A stretch of 64,000 nucleotides of DNA, taken from the NCBI GenBank assembly GCA_041918675.1, contig JAYRVF010000012.1, positions 1 to 64,000 on the forward strand. Direction: 5' to 3'. Within the stretch, counting starts at the first letter, position 1. The number at the start of each line of letters is the position of its first letter. Positions 48,535 to 59,660 of the stretch are shown here, piece by piece. The position numbers and the translations under genes are program-made. Origin of the DNA: SCUB01 sp041918675. GTDB taxonomy: Bacteria; Pseudomonadota; Alphaproteobacteria; Rhizobiales; Xanthobacteraceae. Under the pieces are notes generated by a model that was not told the DNA's origin, did no database searches, and was given only the letters and a program-made list of their open reading frames with translations.

Positions 48535-48881
48535 CGCGGGAGGCGGACGATTTTCTCTGCGACCTCGACGAGGTGCCCGATCCCGGCGCCCGGGTGATCG
48601 ACGGCGCGACGGGGTCGCTCCTGGTCGCGCGGTCGAAAGAGGGCGTCGCGGGCTTCATCAACGCCTGCCCGCACAAGGGAACGCCGCTCGAAAACCCCCT
48701 CGGCGGCGTGATCGATGCGGAATCGCGCCATCTCGTCTGCTCGACCCATGGCGCGCGATTTCGCCTGAGCGACGGTGTCTGCGTGTCGGGCCCCTGCGTC
48801 GGCGAACGGCTGAAGGCGACCCCGCTCGTCTTGCGCGACGGCCGGGTGTTCCGCCCGCCCGCCGCCCCGACCAAAGTGTGA
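48531..48881 (+). CDS. Rieske [2Fe-2S] ferredoxin
   Basis: The 116-residue single-domain Rieske protein has the two cluster motifs: NACPHKGTPLEN (CxH) around residues 43-54 and LVCSTHGARFRL (CxxH) around 67-78, both with the pattern of soluble Rieske ferredoxins. A role as electron carrier to a dioxygenase or similar enzyme is possible but no partner is adjacent. The start is TTG at 48531, overlapping the DUF1761 stop (TTGA); no better ATG exists in the frame before the first motif. Confidence 0.85.
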   Translation: MTREADDFLCDLDEVPDPGARVIDGATGSLLVARSKEGVAGFINACPHKGTPLENPLGGVIDAESRHLVCSTHGARFRLSDGVCVSGPCVGERLKATPLVLRDGRVFRPPAAPTKV

Positions 48882-49125
48882 CGCCACGGCGACTTGTCGG
48901 GCGTCGCGGCCCCGGCGCATAATGGCCTCAACAACAAGCCGGAAGGCGCGCGGGGCACCGAGGCCCCTCGGGGCCTTGCCGCCGGCGGGCAAGGGAGGCG
49001 AGCCGCTCGACCCTCTTCATGGGGGCGGGGGAATTCCGATCGTTATTTCCCGAAATGACCGCGCGGGCCGTCGAAATGGTCCGGCCGAGCGGAATTCGGA
49101 TGAGTTTGCGCCGAGGAGAATGCGA

Positions 49126-51066
<1,941 letters not shown>

Positions 51067-51099
51067 CGGCGGCGACGTCCTCCGCTTCGGAATGATTGG

Positions 51100-51129
51100 A
51101 AAGGGCGCGGCGAAGGTCGCGCCCTTTTT
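51100..51129 (+). terminator. Rho-independent terminator after acs
   Basis: GGGCGCG (51103-51109) pairs with CGCGCCC (51118-51124), flanked by AAA before and TTTTT after (51125-51129), 34 bp past the acs stop. Confidence 0.9.
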
Positions 51130-51130
51130 C

Positions 51131-51512
51131 GTGTCGGCAAGGTCCAACGGCACTCACGCGGGAATTCAGGTCAAACAGCCGGGGCGATTGGCGCGCTGAG
51201 GACCTTGCCCGCGCGGCCACGCGGAAGCGGTCTCGCAGGGCCTGCGCTCACCGCTGCCAGCCGCTTGAAAACACGGAGAATTTCGCGGAGCCCGGTGTTT
51301 TCGCGGAACTGTTGCATTTGCATCATTTACTTTGCCTCAAATTTTCTACTTCAATCTCCTGCTGATTGCGCGACTTCTTGGCGTCGCGGTGGGCGCTGTC
51401 GCGAATTCGAGCGCGGCTCGGGCGATGCGCGCGCGGACGCGATCGCGCCAAAGGCGCGGCCCTCGCGCATGGCGCGGCTTCTCGCGTCGGCTGATTTGGA
51501 CTGGAGGATTGA
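51131..51512. other. Intergenic region acs terminator / L,D-transpeptidase
   Basis: This 382-bp stretch holds no credible gene. An AT-richer segment at 51300-51360 upstream of the transpeptidase probably carries its promoter, but no -35/-10 pair with good spacing stands out. Confidence 0.55.
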
Positions 51513-52037
51513 ATGGTGCGACCGCTTGCCCTGGCGACCGCGTTGGCGGCGACCACGATGTTCGGACTCGGCCCCACGGCCACGACGCCCGCGCAGGCGC
51601 GGCCTGAGCTGGTGCGTTACTCGGGCAATCATTCGAGCGGAACGATCGTGGTGAGAACGTCCGAGCGTCGCCTCTATCTCGTCATGGGCGACGGCAGGGC
51701 GCTGCGCTATCCCGTCGGCGTCGGCCGCGCCGGCAAGCAATGGTCCGGCACGTCCTTCATCGACGGCAAACACCGCTATCCGGCCTGGTCGCCACCCGAT
51801 GAAGTCAAACGCGACAAGCCGCGACTTCCCGATGTCATTCCCGGCGGCTCACCGCGCAATCCGATGGGCGTCGCCGCGATGACGCTGTCGGGCGGGCAAT
51901 ACGCGATCCACGGCACCAATCAACCGGGCTCGGTAGGCGGCTACGTGTCGTATGGCTGCATCCGCATGTACAATCAGGACATCAGCGATCTGTTCGATCG
52001 CGTCTCTTTCGGCACCACGGTGGTGGTGACGCGCTAA
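51513..52037 (+). CDS. L,D-transpeptidase (YkuD family), exported
   Basis: The 174-residue protein has a signal peptide (MVRPLALATALAATTMFGLG, cleavage after AQA) and a YkuD domain with IHGTNQPGSVG and SYGCIRMYNQD; the catalytic Cys is Cys149 and the His lies in IHGT. It makes 3-3 peptidoglycan cross-links or attaches proteins to peptidoglycan in the periplasm. ATG at 51513 follows GGAGG at 51503-51507. Hyphomicrobiales carry many such enzymes; it ends at a strong terminator. Confidence 0.94.
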   Translation: MVRPLALATALAATTMFGLGPTATTPAQARPELVRYSGNHSSGTIVVRTSERRLYLVMGDGRALRYPVGVGRAGKQWSGTSFIDGKHRYPAWSPPDEVKRDKPRLPDVIPGGSPRNPMGVAAMTLSGGQYAIHGTNQPGSVGGYVSYGCIRMYNQDISDLFDRVSFGTTVVVTR

Positions 52038-52111
52038 TTTGGCGCGCACGCGCGGGACCCGCATCCCGCGCGCCGGAAACGAAAACGCGCGAACCGACAT
52101 CCAAGAAAATG

Positions 52112-52147
52112 AAACCCCGGCCGGCGGCTTCGCCAGTCGGGGTTTTT
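52112..52147 (+). terminator. Rho-independent terminator after the L,D-transpeptidase
   Basis: AAACCCCG (52112-52119) pairs with CGGGGTTT (52138-52145), with an inner GGCG/CGCC stem and a T-run to 52147. Confidence 0.85.
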
Positions 52148-52187
52148 CACGATCGCCGGCGCGACTCTGAACCGACCGCCGCGCCCA

Positions 52188-52214
52188 AACGAAAACCGGG
52201 CGCCGAAGCGCCCG
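52188..52214 (-). terminator. Rho-independent terminator after the OmpW-like gene
   Basis: On the minus strand CGGGCGC-TTCG-GCGCCCG (plus 52197-52214) forms a perfect 7-bp stem with a UUCG loop followed by GTTTTCG, 27 bp past the OmpW stop. Confidence 0.88.
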
Positions 52215-52241
52215 ATTTCCTTGCGCGAAGCTTGGAGAGCC

Positions 52242-52940
52242 TCAATACTTCGCGATGATCGGACCGCCGAAGCGATAGGTGAGACCGACGCCCACCAGCC
52301 ACGGATCAAGGTGCGTGTGGCCGGTCACGGCGCCGCCGATGTTGGCGCTGTAGGTCGGATCAAGCCAGAGCTTCTTCACGTCGACGTTGAAGCCCCAGTT
52401 CTTGTTGAACATGTAGTCGAAGCCGACCTGCGCCGCGACGCCCCAGCCGTTGGAAATGCTCAGAGCCGTCGCCGGACCGGCGACCGTCGTGCTGAACGGA
52501 ATGGTGTAGTTCACGCCGACGCCGACATAGGGCTTGAACGCGCCGAAGTCGGTGAAGTGGTACTGCAGCGTGACGGTCGGCGGCAGCAGCCAGGTGCTGC
52601 CAATGCGCGTCGCGCCCGGATTGAGGAAGATGTCGTGCTTGGTCACGCCGAGGATGAGTTCGGCCGCGATGTTCTTGGTGAAGAAATAGGTGATGTCGAG
52701 TTCCGGCACGATCGCGTCGCTGTAGGCGAGGCCGAGCGCCGGCGCGCCGTCAACCGTCCCACCGTCGCGCGGCAGCACGCCGAGCGCGCGCACGCGGATC
52801 ATCCACGGGCTCCAATTGTCGTAGGCGATCGGCGCCTTCGAATAGACCGGCGCCTTGGCCGAAATGTCCGCGGCCGAAGCCGGCGCGGTGATGAGCGCGG
52901 TTGAAACCGCGATGGCCCCAAAAAGTCCCCAAATTTTCAT
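52242..52940 (-). CDS. OmpW-family outer-membrane protein
   Basis: The 232-residue protein has a signal peptide (IAVSTALITAPASAA) and the OmpW pattern: WMIRVRALGVLP near the N-terminus, PELDITYFFTKNIAAELIL, LLPPTVTLQYHF and FKPYVGVGVNYT, then alternating amphipathic strands for an eight-stranded barrel. The end is IAKY rather than the usual terminal Phe, placed a little after YRF. OmpW-type proteins form narrow hydrophobic channels. ATG at 52940 is preferred over an upstream extension of 76 codons. Confidence 0.9.
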   Translation of the reverse strand: MKIWGLFGAIAVSTALITAPASAADISAKAPVYSKAPIAYDNWSPWMIRVRALGVLPRDGGTVDGAPALGLAYSDAIVPELDITYFFTKNIAAELILGVTKHDIFLNPGATRIGSTWLLPPTVTLQYHFTDFGAFKPYVGVGVNYTIPFSTTVAGPATALSISNGWGVAAQVGFDYMFNKNWGFNVDVKKLWLDPTYSANIGGAVTGHTHLDPWLVGVGLTYRFGGPIIAKY

Positions 52941-53005
52941 TTGTCCCAATTCCCTTGAGGGTATTGCACCGGCTGTCACTGCCGTGCGGGTGGCATTCGA
53001 GTGAA

Positions 53006-53018
53006 TGACACATGTCAA
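53006..53018 (-). promoter_or_regulatory. Palindrome with TTGACA upstream of the OmpW-like gene
   Basis: TGACA-CA-TGTCA (53006-53017) is an inverted repeat 66 bp upstream of the ompW-like start; read on the minus strand it overlaps TTGACA (plus 53013-53018), a consensus -35. No clear -10 follows at 16-18 bp, so this may be a -35 box, a CRP/FNR-like operator, or both. Confidence 0.3.
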
Positions 53019-53195
53019 ATATCGTATTCCTTTTTGTCCGCACGCGAAACGTTGCTCGCTTTCGGGAATTGGCACCGCTTTCGGACAAGCTGTTGCGCCG
53101 CAAACACAAAATTTGCGACCGTGCCGCAACTGCGCTGCGGAATCACATTTATTCATAATAGCTTGCAAGGAATCGCGGGTTCGGTGTTTCGCCGG

Positions 53196-53771
53196 TCAGC
53201 CCGGCGCACGTCCGTTCACGCACCAGCCTTCGCGGCGGCCGCCTTCATAGCGGCGCGCGAATCCGCCTTCGAGCAACGCCGCCGAGATGTTGGTCACGCG
53301 CGCGGACGCGACATCGGCGACGACCCGCCCGGCATATTTGTCGGGACCGATGTTGAAGATGGTGATGGCGCCGTCGCCGAGCAGCTTGCGGAGCGCCTCG
53401 CGCGCGGCCTCCGCCTGCTGTCGCTCCTGCACGCATGAGGCTTCCAATTCGGGGGCATCGATCCCGCGAAGCCGAACGCGGGTCGTCAATTCGATTTCGG
53501 GCCAGATTTGCACGCGTCCGACGAAAGTGTCGCCGTCCACGACGCGCAGGACCTGGATTCGGTGGCGCGCGCCGTCGGTGACGAGATGCCGCCAGGCCGG
53601 ATCGGTCTCGGCGCGGTCCTCGGCAGGATGCCGCCCGCCGAACAGATCGCCCCCGATCCAGCCGCGCCCGGCGAGCAGAACGCCAAGCGTCACGCCAAGG
53701 ACGAAAATCCACGGCGCGAGGGACCCGAGCCCCGATCGCATCCGGGACGGAGTGTGAACAGATGGGAACAT
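53196..53771 (-). CDS. Thermonuclease (SNase)-like secreted protein
   Basis: The 191-residue protein has an N-terminal hydrophobic segment (IFVLGVTLGVLLAGRGWIGG) as membrane anchor or signal, then a staphylococcal-nuclease fold: VLRVVDGDTFVGRVQIW, TTRVRLRGIDAPELEASC (Arg plus Asp/Glu) and DKYAGRVVADV (second Arg). The three key catalytic positions appear conserved. It is a periplasmic nuclease candidate. Its stop lies about 255 bp upstream of the divergent ompW-like start, and its start is close to the SdhAF4 stop on the same strand. Confidence 0.88.
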   Translation of the reverse strand: MFPSVHTPSRMRSGLGSLAPWIFVLGVTLGVLLAGRGWIGGDLFGGRHPAEDRAETDPAWRHLVTDGARHRIQVLRVVDGDTFVGRVQIWPEIELTTRVRLRGIDAPELEASCVQERQQAEAAREALRKLLGDGAITIFNIGPDKYAGRVVADVASARVTNISAALLEGGFARRYEGGRREGWCVNGRAPG

Positions 53772-53821
53772 TGTCCTAGAATGAACCCGATTCGCGCCGC
53801 GCGCAAGCCGCTTCGTGACGC

Positions 53822-54043
53822 CTAGAAATCCGAGATGATGCCGTTGCGTTCCCAGTCGCCGAAGCGGGTGGGCTCCGGGCCCTTCCGCCCGTCGATCTCG
53901 CGCGGACGCGGCGGATTGGCCTTGGCGCGCCGCGCGCGCTCCTCGGCTTCGGCAAGCGCCCGTCGCGCGGCTGGCGTCAGCGGCTTGCGATTTGGCGACG
54001 CGGCCGTTCGATCCTCGGTGTTGGCTGTTGGCGGCTTGTCCAT
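53822..54043 (-). CDS. Succinate dehydrogenase assembly factor 4-like (DUF1674)
   Basis: The 73-residue protein is mostly disordered with a basic Ala/Arg-rich middle and ends in the conserved tail PREIDGRKGPEPTRFGDWERNGIISDF-type motif (key elements GPEPTRFGDWE and a terminal SDF). This is the DUF1674/SDHAF4 family, which protects flavinylated SdhA during assembly in mitochondria and alphaproteobacteria. No sdh genes are nearby. It is divergent from rsmB. Confidence 0.9.
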   Translation of the reverse strand: MDKPPTANTEDRTAASPNRKPLTPAARRALAEAEERARRAKANPPRPREIDGRKGPEPTRFGDWERNGIISDF

Positions 54044-54344
54044 GAAGTCTCCGCCGCGACGTTGGCGCGAAAATCCGGATCGCCAGCGGGCCGCGTGTTG
54101 ATCACGGCGCGATGTCGGCCGGGCAATGTCAGTCTACCTATTCTTGGTCGCGGCGTGCAATCGCGGCGCGCCGGACTTCGCCAACGGCGCGAATCCAAAA
54201 CCGCGACTGACAATTCGGCATGACCCGCGTGACGAACCCTTGGAGCCGGCGAATTCCCGCGAGGCAAGACGGTTGTGCCGGCACCGTCGAGATGCGATAG
54301 CGATTCATGCGCGATAGAACCCGTTGGCGCGGCCGCCGCGAACA
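54044..54344. other. Divergent region SdhAF4-like / rsmB
   Basis: A 301-bp gap that must contain two divergent promoters. I see no gene, repeat or hairpin I would name. Confidence 0.55.
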
Positions 54345-55691
54345 ATGACATCATCTCGATCAGCACATCACGCGGAGGCGCCGGGACTGGCGCCGCGACG
54401 CGTCGCGTCGGACGTTCTCTACAACGTTCTCTACCGCCGTCGTCCGCTCGACGAATTGCTGGACGGCGCCGGCGCGCTGCCCGGCATCAATCTGTTGAGC
54501 GACCGCGATCGCGCGCTGATGCGGCGCATCGTCGCGACCGTGCTGCGACGGCTCGGCTCGTTGCGCCATCTCCTGTCGCAACTGCTCGATCGCGGCCTGC
54601 CGCAGGACGCGCCGCGCGCCGAGACGGCGATGCTGATCGGCGCGGCGCAGATTTTCTGGCTCGACGTACCCGACCATGCCGCCGTCGATCTCGCGGTGCG
54701 GCTGGCCCAGGCGGACCGGCGCGCGGCGCGCTATTCCGGTCTTGTCAACGCGGTGCTGCGGCGATGCGTGCGCGAGGGATCGAAAATCCTGCGCGACGCG
54801 GCCGAGCGCGGACTCGACATACCGCAATGGCTGATGCGGCGCTGGATCGCGACCTATGGCCAGGCGCGCGCCCGCGCCATCGCCGAGGCGATCGGCCACG
54901 AACCGCCGCTCGATCTGACGGTGAAATCAAATCCGCGGGCCTGGGCGGCGCGCCTTCACGGCGAAACGCTGGCGACCGAGACGGTGCGCCTGCCGCTGCG
55001 CGGGCCGGTGACGCTGCTGCCCGGCTTCGCGGAAGGCGAATGGTGGGTGCAGGACGCGGCAGCGGCGCTGCCGGCGCGCCTGTTCGGCGACGTTTCCGGC
55101 CGCGCCATCGCCGATCTGTGCGCCGCGCCCGGTGGCAAGACCGCGCAACTCGCCCACGCCGGCGCGCGCGTGACCGCCATCGACCGCTCCGCCAATCGAC
55201 TCGCCAGGCTCCGCGATAATCTCTCCCGCCTCGGACTTGCCGCCGAGACCATCGTCGCCGATGTCACGCAATGGAGCGGCGGACCCTTCGACGGCGTTCT
55301 TCTCGACGCGCCCTGCATGGCGACCGGCACGCTGCGCCGCCACCCCGACATCGCCTGGCTGAAGCAGGAGGGCGACCTTGCCGCGCTTGTCGCCATTCAG
55401 CGCGCGCTGCTCGCCAAGGCGTTCGATCTCGTCAAGCCCGGCGGCTTGGTCGTCTATTGCACCTGTTCGCTCGAGCCGGAGGAAGGGGAACTGATGATCG
55501 CCGATTTCATGGCCGCGGAAAGTCGCGCCCGGCGCGAGCCCGTGACCGCGGCCGAAGTCGGCGGCATCGCGGATTTCATCACGCCGGCGGGCGACTTGCG
55601 GACGCTGCCGTGCCATCTGCCGCATACGGATCCGAATCTCGCCGGGCTCGACGGCTTCTATGCGGTAAGGCTTCGCCGGACCGAATCGTGA
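54345..55691 (+). CDS. rsmB: 16S rRNA (cytosine-C5) methyltransferase RsmB-like
   Basis: The 448-residue protein has an N-terminal NusB-like helical domain (ASDVLYNVLYRRRPLDELLD, LVNAVLRR) and a C-terminal RsmB/NOP SAM domain: ADLCAAPGGKTAQLA (SAM loop), DAPCMATGTLRRHPDI and VYCTCSLEPEEGE with the catalytic Cys pair. The residue after the DAPC Cys is Met instead of the usual Ser. It methylates C967 of 16S rRNA in E. coli. I use ATG at 54345; a TTG 21 bp upstream is possible. Confidence 0.93.
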   Translation: MTSSRSAHHAEAPGLAPRRVASDVLYNVLYRRRPLDELLDGAGALPGINLLSDRDRALMRRIVATVLRRLGSLRHLLSQLLDRGLPQDAPRAETAMLIGAAQIFWLDVPDHAAVDLAVRLAQADRRAARYSGLVNAVLRRCVREGSKILRDAAERGLDIPQWLMRRWIATYGQARARAIAEAIGHEPPLDLTVKSNPRAWAARLHGETLATETVRLPLRGPVTLLPGFAEGEWWVQDAAAALPARLFGDVSGRAIADLCAAPGGKTAQLAHAGARVTAIDRSANRLARLRDNLSRLGLAAETIVADVTQWSGGPFDGVLLDAPCMATGTLRRHPDIAWLKQEGDLAALVAIQRALLAKAFDLVKPGGLVVYCTCSLEPEEGELMIADFMAAESRARREPVTAAEVGGIADFITPAGDLRTLPCHLPHTDPNLAGLDGFYAVRLRRTES

Positions 55692-56089
55692 GGCGCGGTG
55701 CCGGAAAACCCCGACGCGGTTTTCGCCGCCGCGCGACTTCGGTCCGTGCGACACCATGCCCTAACCTGTTGGAATCAAGCGCGTTCATGACACCTCCCGC
55801 TCAAATCCGATCTCGTCCTGATCCGGGTGGGCCGGGGAGGGTCGCGGTCCCGTGATCCTTTCGGCCCTCTCCCCAGGCCGGGCGCTCGCGCGGCTGTCGC
55901 CGGCTTGCCCGATGCTCTAGATTAGAGGCGACTCACGGATCCGAATCTTGGCTTGGACCCGTCCGGCGCGCCGGATATCCGCCCAAGGTAGATCGTGTCT
56001 AAGATATTGACCCGCCTTATGTTCTTTTGTGCGGCGGCGCTCTTTCGCGCGAACATGGACGCGGCGATACGAGGAATTCCGAAAAGGTC
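55692..56089. other. Intergenic region rsmB / heparinase-like gene
   Basis: A 398-bp gap without a gene. It contains GATGCTCTAG then TTAGAGGCG around 55911-55930, possible remnants of the CTAGAGC end of the dispersed repeat, and an AT-richer stretch at 55990-56035 that may hold the promoter of the next gene. Confidence 0.5.
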
Positions 56090-57853
56090 ATGGCGCGCGG
56101 ATCATTTTCCCAGAACGCACGCATCGCGATCCTTCTGTCGCAGCGCCTTGCCCGCGGCATGCTCGCGCGCGCGAGCCAGGTTTCCTATGGCGCATGGCAC
56201 GTCCTGCCCGGGCGAACCGATCGCCTGCTGATCGCGCCGCAGGAGCTGCGCACGGCCGACGCCACGCGCGCGGCGGAAATCTATGCCGGCCGCTTCGTCT
56301 TCGCCGGCAAGATCGTGACCTGTCACGGCCGCTCGCCTTTCGATATCGATCCGCCGTCGGAGGAATGGCTAACGGCGCTGACCGGCTTCGGCTGGCTGCG
56401 TCATTTGCGCGCCGCTGAATCCGCGATCACCAAGGCGAACGCGCGTTCGCTGGTCGATGAATGGATGGGCCAGCGCGGGCGCATGCACGCCCCGCCCTGG
56501 CGTCCCGAGATCCAGGCGCGCCGCATCATGTCGTTCCTGTCGCAGGCCCCACTCCTGCTCCAGAACGCCGACGGGCGTTTTTATCGCCGTTTTCTGCGCG
56601 GACTGACGCGCGAGATCCGCTATCTGCGCGCGACCCTCGTCAACGTGCCGGACGGACTGGCGCGTCTTCAGGCCGCGATCGCGCTTTCCTATGCCTCGCT
56701 GTGCCTCGCCCAACTGGCCCGGGCCATTCCGCAGGCCACGCGCCGCCTCGCCGACGAACTGCAACGACAGATTCTCGCCGATGGCGGCCATGTCTCGCGC
56801 AATCCGGCCGCGACGATCGAATTGCTGCTCGACCTGCTCCCGCTCAGGCAAACTTTCGCCGCCCGCAACGTCGTTCCGCCCGCCGCGCTTCTCAACGCCA
56901 TCGACCGCATGATGCTGATGCTGCGATCCTTCCGTCACGGCGACGGGCAACTGGCGCTGTTCAACGGCATGAGCGCGACGCCGACCGATCAGGTCGCGAC
57001 CGTGCTCGCCTATGACGACGATCGCGGCGCGCCGATGGCCAACATGCCGCATTCGGGCTATCAGCGGCTCGACGCCGGCGGCGTGACGGTGCTCGTCGAT
57101 GCCGGCCTGCCGCCGCCGCCCGCGCTAAGTCACGACGCCCATGCCGGCTGCCTCTCCTTCGAGATGTCGTCGGGAATCCACCGTATCATCGTCAATTGCG
57201 GCGTGCCGCCGGCGGGCCGCGACGGCTGGCACGAATTCGCCCGCGCGACGAGCGCGCATTCCACGCTCTGCTTTCACGAGACCTCGTCCTGCGAATTCAT
57301 CGGACGCGGCGCGATGTCGCGCCTTCTGCACGGCGCGCCGATCATCTCCGGACCGACCAATGTCGAGGTGCGCCGGGAAAATCTCGCCGAAGGCGTGTTC
57401 CTGACCGCGATGCATGACGGCTACGCGCGGCACTTCGACATCGTCCATCGCCGCGCGCTGATGCTCGCCAATGACGGCGCGCGCCTGTCCGGCGAGGACA
57501 CGCTCATCCATCGCGGCGGCGCGCTGGCGCATACGGATATCGACGACTACGCGGTCCGCTTTCATCTCCACCCCGCGATCAAGGTGAGCCGGCTCGGCGA
57601 GGGACGCGGCGCGCTTCTGATATTGCCGAACCGCGAGGCATGGACGTTCGAGGCGCCCGACGACAGGATCGAACTCGCCGAAAGCGTCTATCTGGCCGGC
57701 AGCGACGGACCGAGAAAATCCGTCCAGATCGTCCTGCGCCAGCACGGACGCACGGCCCCGAGCGTGCGCTGGATGCTGACCCGGTCGATGACGACGCCCT
57801 CGGCGACCGCGGCGCGGCACAAGGCGCTCCGCCAACCCGAGCTTCCCTTGTAG
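56090..57853 (+). CDS. Heparinase II/III-family protein
   Basis: The 587-residue protein has an alpha/alpha-toroid N-terminal region (MHAPPWRPEIQARRIMSFLSQ, LARLQAAIALSYASLC) and a C-terminal Hepar_II_III beta-sandwich (MPHSGYQRLDAGGVTVLVDAG, AHSTLCFHETSSC). The layout matches alphaproteobacterial heparinase-like proteins next to rsmB and purH, a conserved order. Whether it cleaves polysaccharide is unknown; no signal peptide is visible. ATG at 56090 follows AAAAGG; an upstream in-frame start at 56027 would add 21 residues. Confidence 0.9.
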   Translation: MARGSFSQNARIAILLSQRLARGMLARASQVSYGAWHVLPGRTDRLLIAPQELRTADATRAAEIYAGRFVFAGKIVTCHGRSPFDIDPPSEEWLTALTGFGWLRHLRAAESAITKANARSLVDEWMGQRGRMHAPPWRPEIQARRIMSFLSQAPLLLQNADGRFYRRFLRGLTREIRYLRATLVNVPDGLARLQAAIALSYASLCLAQLARAIPQATRRLADELQRQILADGGHVSRNPAATIELLLDLLPLRQTFAARNVVPPAALLNAIDRMMLMLRSFRHGDGQLALFNGMSATPTDQVATVLAYDDDRGAPMANMPHSGYQRLDAGGVTVLVDAGLPPPPALSHDAHAGCLSFEMSSGIHRIIVNCGVPPAGRDGWHEFARATSAHSTLCFHETSSCEFIGRGAMSRLLHGAPIISGPTNVEVRRENLAEGVFLTAMHDGYARHFDIVHRRALMLANDGARLSGEDTLIHRGGALAHTDIDDYAVRFHLHPAIKVSRLGEGRGALLILPNREAWTFEAPDDRIELAESVYLAGSDGPRKSVQIVLRQHGRTAPSVRWMLTRSMTTPSATAARHKALRQPELPL

Positions 57854-57934
57854 GGAAGGATGGTCGGCGCGCGTCGTCGGAAAGGCACGCGGACAATGCT
57901 CCAAACGCCACCGGGCTGTGGCCAAATCGAGTCC

Positions 57935-57952
57935 ACCGGTTTCGTTTTCGCC
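57935..57952. repeat. Partial repeat motif (ACCGGTTTC...TTTCGCC), copy before purH
   Basis: ACCGGTTTCGTTTTCGCC here matches ACCGGTTTCCACTTTCGCC at 59703-59721 at nearly every position. Both sit in intergenic DNA flanking purH, so they look like fragments of one repeat family. Confidence 0.5.
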
Positions 57953-57963
57953 CCGAATAGGCT

Positions 57964-59583
57964 ATGCGGCGGCAACTCGCCGCCCATTGGATCGCAGCCA
58001 TGCCCCATGATCTTCGCCGCGTTTCCCGCGCTCTCGTTTCGGTTTCGGACAAAGCGGGCCTCGTCGAATTCGCCCGGGCGCTCGCCGCGCGCGGCATCGA
58101 ACTGGTGTCGACCGGCGGCACGGCGAAGGCGATCGCCGCCGCCGGGTTGAAGGTACGCGACGTTTCCGAGATGACCGGCTTTCCGGAGATGATGGATGGG
58201 CGCGTCAAGACGCTGCATCCGAACGTGCATGGCGGCCTGCTCGCCATCCGCGACAATCCCGAGCACTCCGCGGCGATGGCGGCGCATGGCATCGCGCCGA
58301 TCGACCTCCTCGTCGTCAACCTCTATCCATTCGAGGCGACGGTCGCCAAGGGCGCCGGCTACGAGGAATGCGTGGAGAATATCGACATCGGCGGACCGGC
58401 GATGATCCGCGCGGCCGCCAAGAATCACGGCGACGTCACGGTCGTGGTCGAGCCGGAGGATTACGCCGCGGTCCTCGACGAATTGAAAGCCAATGACGGC
58501 GCCACCACGCTCGGCTTGCGCAAGCGGCTCGCCGCGCGCGCCTATGCGCATACCGCGCGCTATGATGGCGCGATCTCGAACTGGTTCGGAGCCGTGCTCG
58601 ACCATCCCGACGGCAAGGCCGAAGGCTTTCCCCGCACCTTCACCGCGCAGTTCAACAAGGCCATTCCGATGCGCTATGGCGAGAACCCGCACCAGGGGGC
58701 GGCGTTCTATGTCGGCCGCGATCCCGAACCGGGCTCGGTCGCGTCCGCGCGCCAGCTTCTCGGCAAGGAACTCTCCTACAACAATATCGGCGACACCGAC
58801 GCCGCGCTCGAATGCGTCAAGGAGTTCGCCGATCGCCCGGCCTGCGTCATCGTCAAGCATGCCAATCCCTGCGGCGTCGCGGAGGCGGAGACGCTGCTGG
58901 CGGCCTATGACCGCGCCTACAAGACCGATCCGGAATCGGCCTTCGGCGGCATCATCGCGTTCAACCGCGAGCTCGACGCCGCCAGCGCCGAGGCGATCGT
59001 CGAGCGGCAATTCGTCGAGGTGATCATCGCGCCTTCGGTGTCGAGGGAGGCGGAGGCCGCGGTTGCGCGCAAGAAGAACGTGCGCCTGCTTGCCTGCGGC
59101 CAGTGGCCGGCGACGCCGCGCCCGCGCCTCGACTACAAGAAGGTGACCGGTGGGCTGCTCGTCCAGGACGCCGACCTGAAACTGTTCGACCAACTGAAGG
59201 TCGTGACCAAGCGCGCGCCCGACGCGCGGGAGATGGACGATCTGCTGTTCGCCTGGAAGGTCGCCAAATTCGTCAAATCGAACGCGATCGTCTACGCGCG
59301 CGACCGCGCCACCATCGGCGTCGGCGCGGGGCAGATGAGCCGCGTCAATTCCTGCCGCATCGCCGCGATCAAGGCCGAACATGCCGGCCTCGACATCAAG
59401 GGATCGGTGGTGGCCTCCGACGCGTTCTTTCCCTTCCCCGACGGATTGCTCGTCGCGGTCGAGGCCGGCGCGACCGCCGTGATCCAGCCGGGCGGCTCGA
59501 TGCGCGACGCCGAGGTGATCAAGGCCGCCGACGAACACGGCATCGCCATGGTGTTCACCGGCATCCGCCATTTCCGGCATTAA
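57964..59583 (+). CDS. purH: Bifunctional AICAR formyltransferase/IMP cyclohydrolase
   Basis: The 539-residue enzyme catalyses the last two steps of IMP synthesis. The N-terminal MGS-like IMP cyclohydrolase domain has RALVSVSDKAGLVEFAR, STGGTAKAIAAAG, DGRVKTLHPNVHGGLLA and NLYPFEATV; the C-terminal formyltransferase domain has RYGENPHQGAAFY, VIVKHANPCGVA, GQMSRVNSC and SDAFFPFPDGL. Start is 57964 (short AGG before it) or ATG at 58000, which gives 527 residues. It follows the heparinase-like gene, a common order in this order. Confidence 0.96.
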   Translation: MRRQLAAHWIAAMPHDLRRVSRALVSVSDKAGLVEFARALAARGIELVSTGGTAKAIAAAGLKVRDVSEMTGFPEMMDGRVKTLHPNVHGGLLAIRDNPEHSAAMAAHGIAPIDLLVVNLYPFEATVAKGAGYEECVENIDIGGPAMIRAAAKNHGDVTVVVEPEDYAAVLDELKANDGATTLGLRKRLAARAYAHTARYDGAISNWFGAVLDHPDGKAEGFPRTFTAQFNKAIPMRYGENPHQGAAFYVGRDPEPGSVASARQLLGKELSYNNIGDTDAALECVKEFADRPACVIVKHANPCGVAEAETLLAAYDRAYKTDPESAFGGIIAFNRELDAASAEAIVERQFVEVIIAPSVSREAEAAVARKKNVRLLACGQWPATPRPRLDYKKVTGGLLVQDADLKLFDQLKVVTKRAPDAREMDDLLFAWKVAKFVKSNAIVYARDRATIGVGAGQMSRVNSCRIAAIKAEHAGLDIKGSVVASDAFFPFPDGLLVAVEAGATAVIQPGGSMRDAEVIKAADEHGIAMVFTGIRHFRH

Positions 59584-59660
59584 CTCCGGCATTAGCGGAC
59601 CAGGACGCCGTCGGCGCGTCCACCAGCGCATTTTCCCGCGAGTGGGAATCCTCGCGCCGA

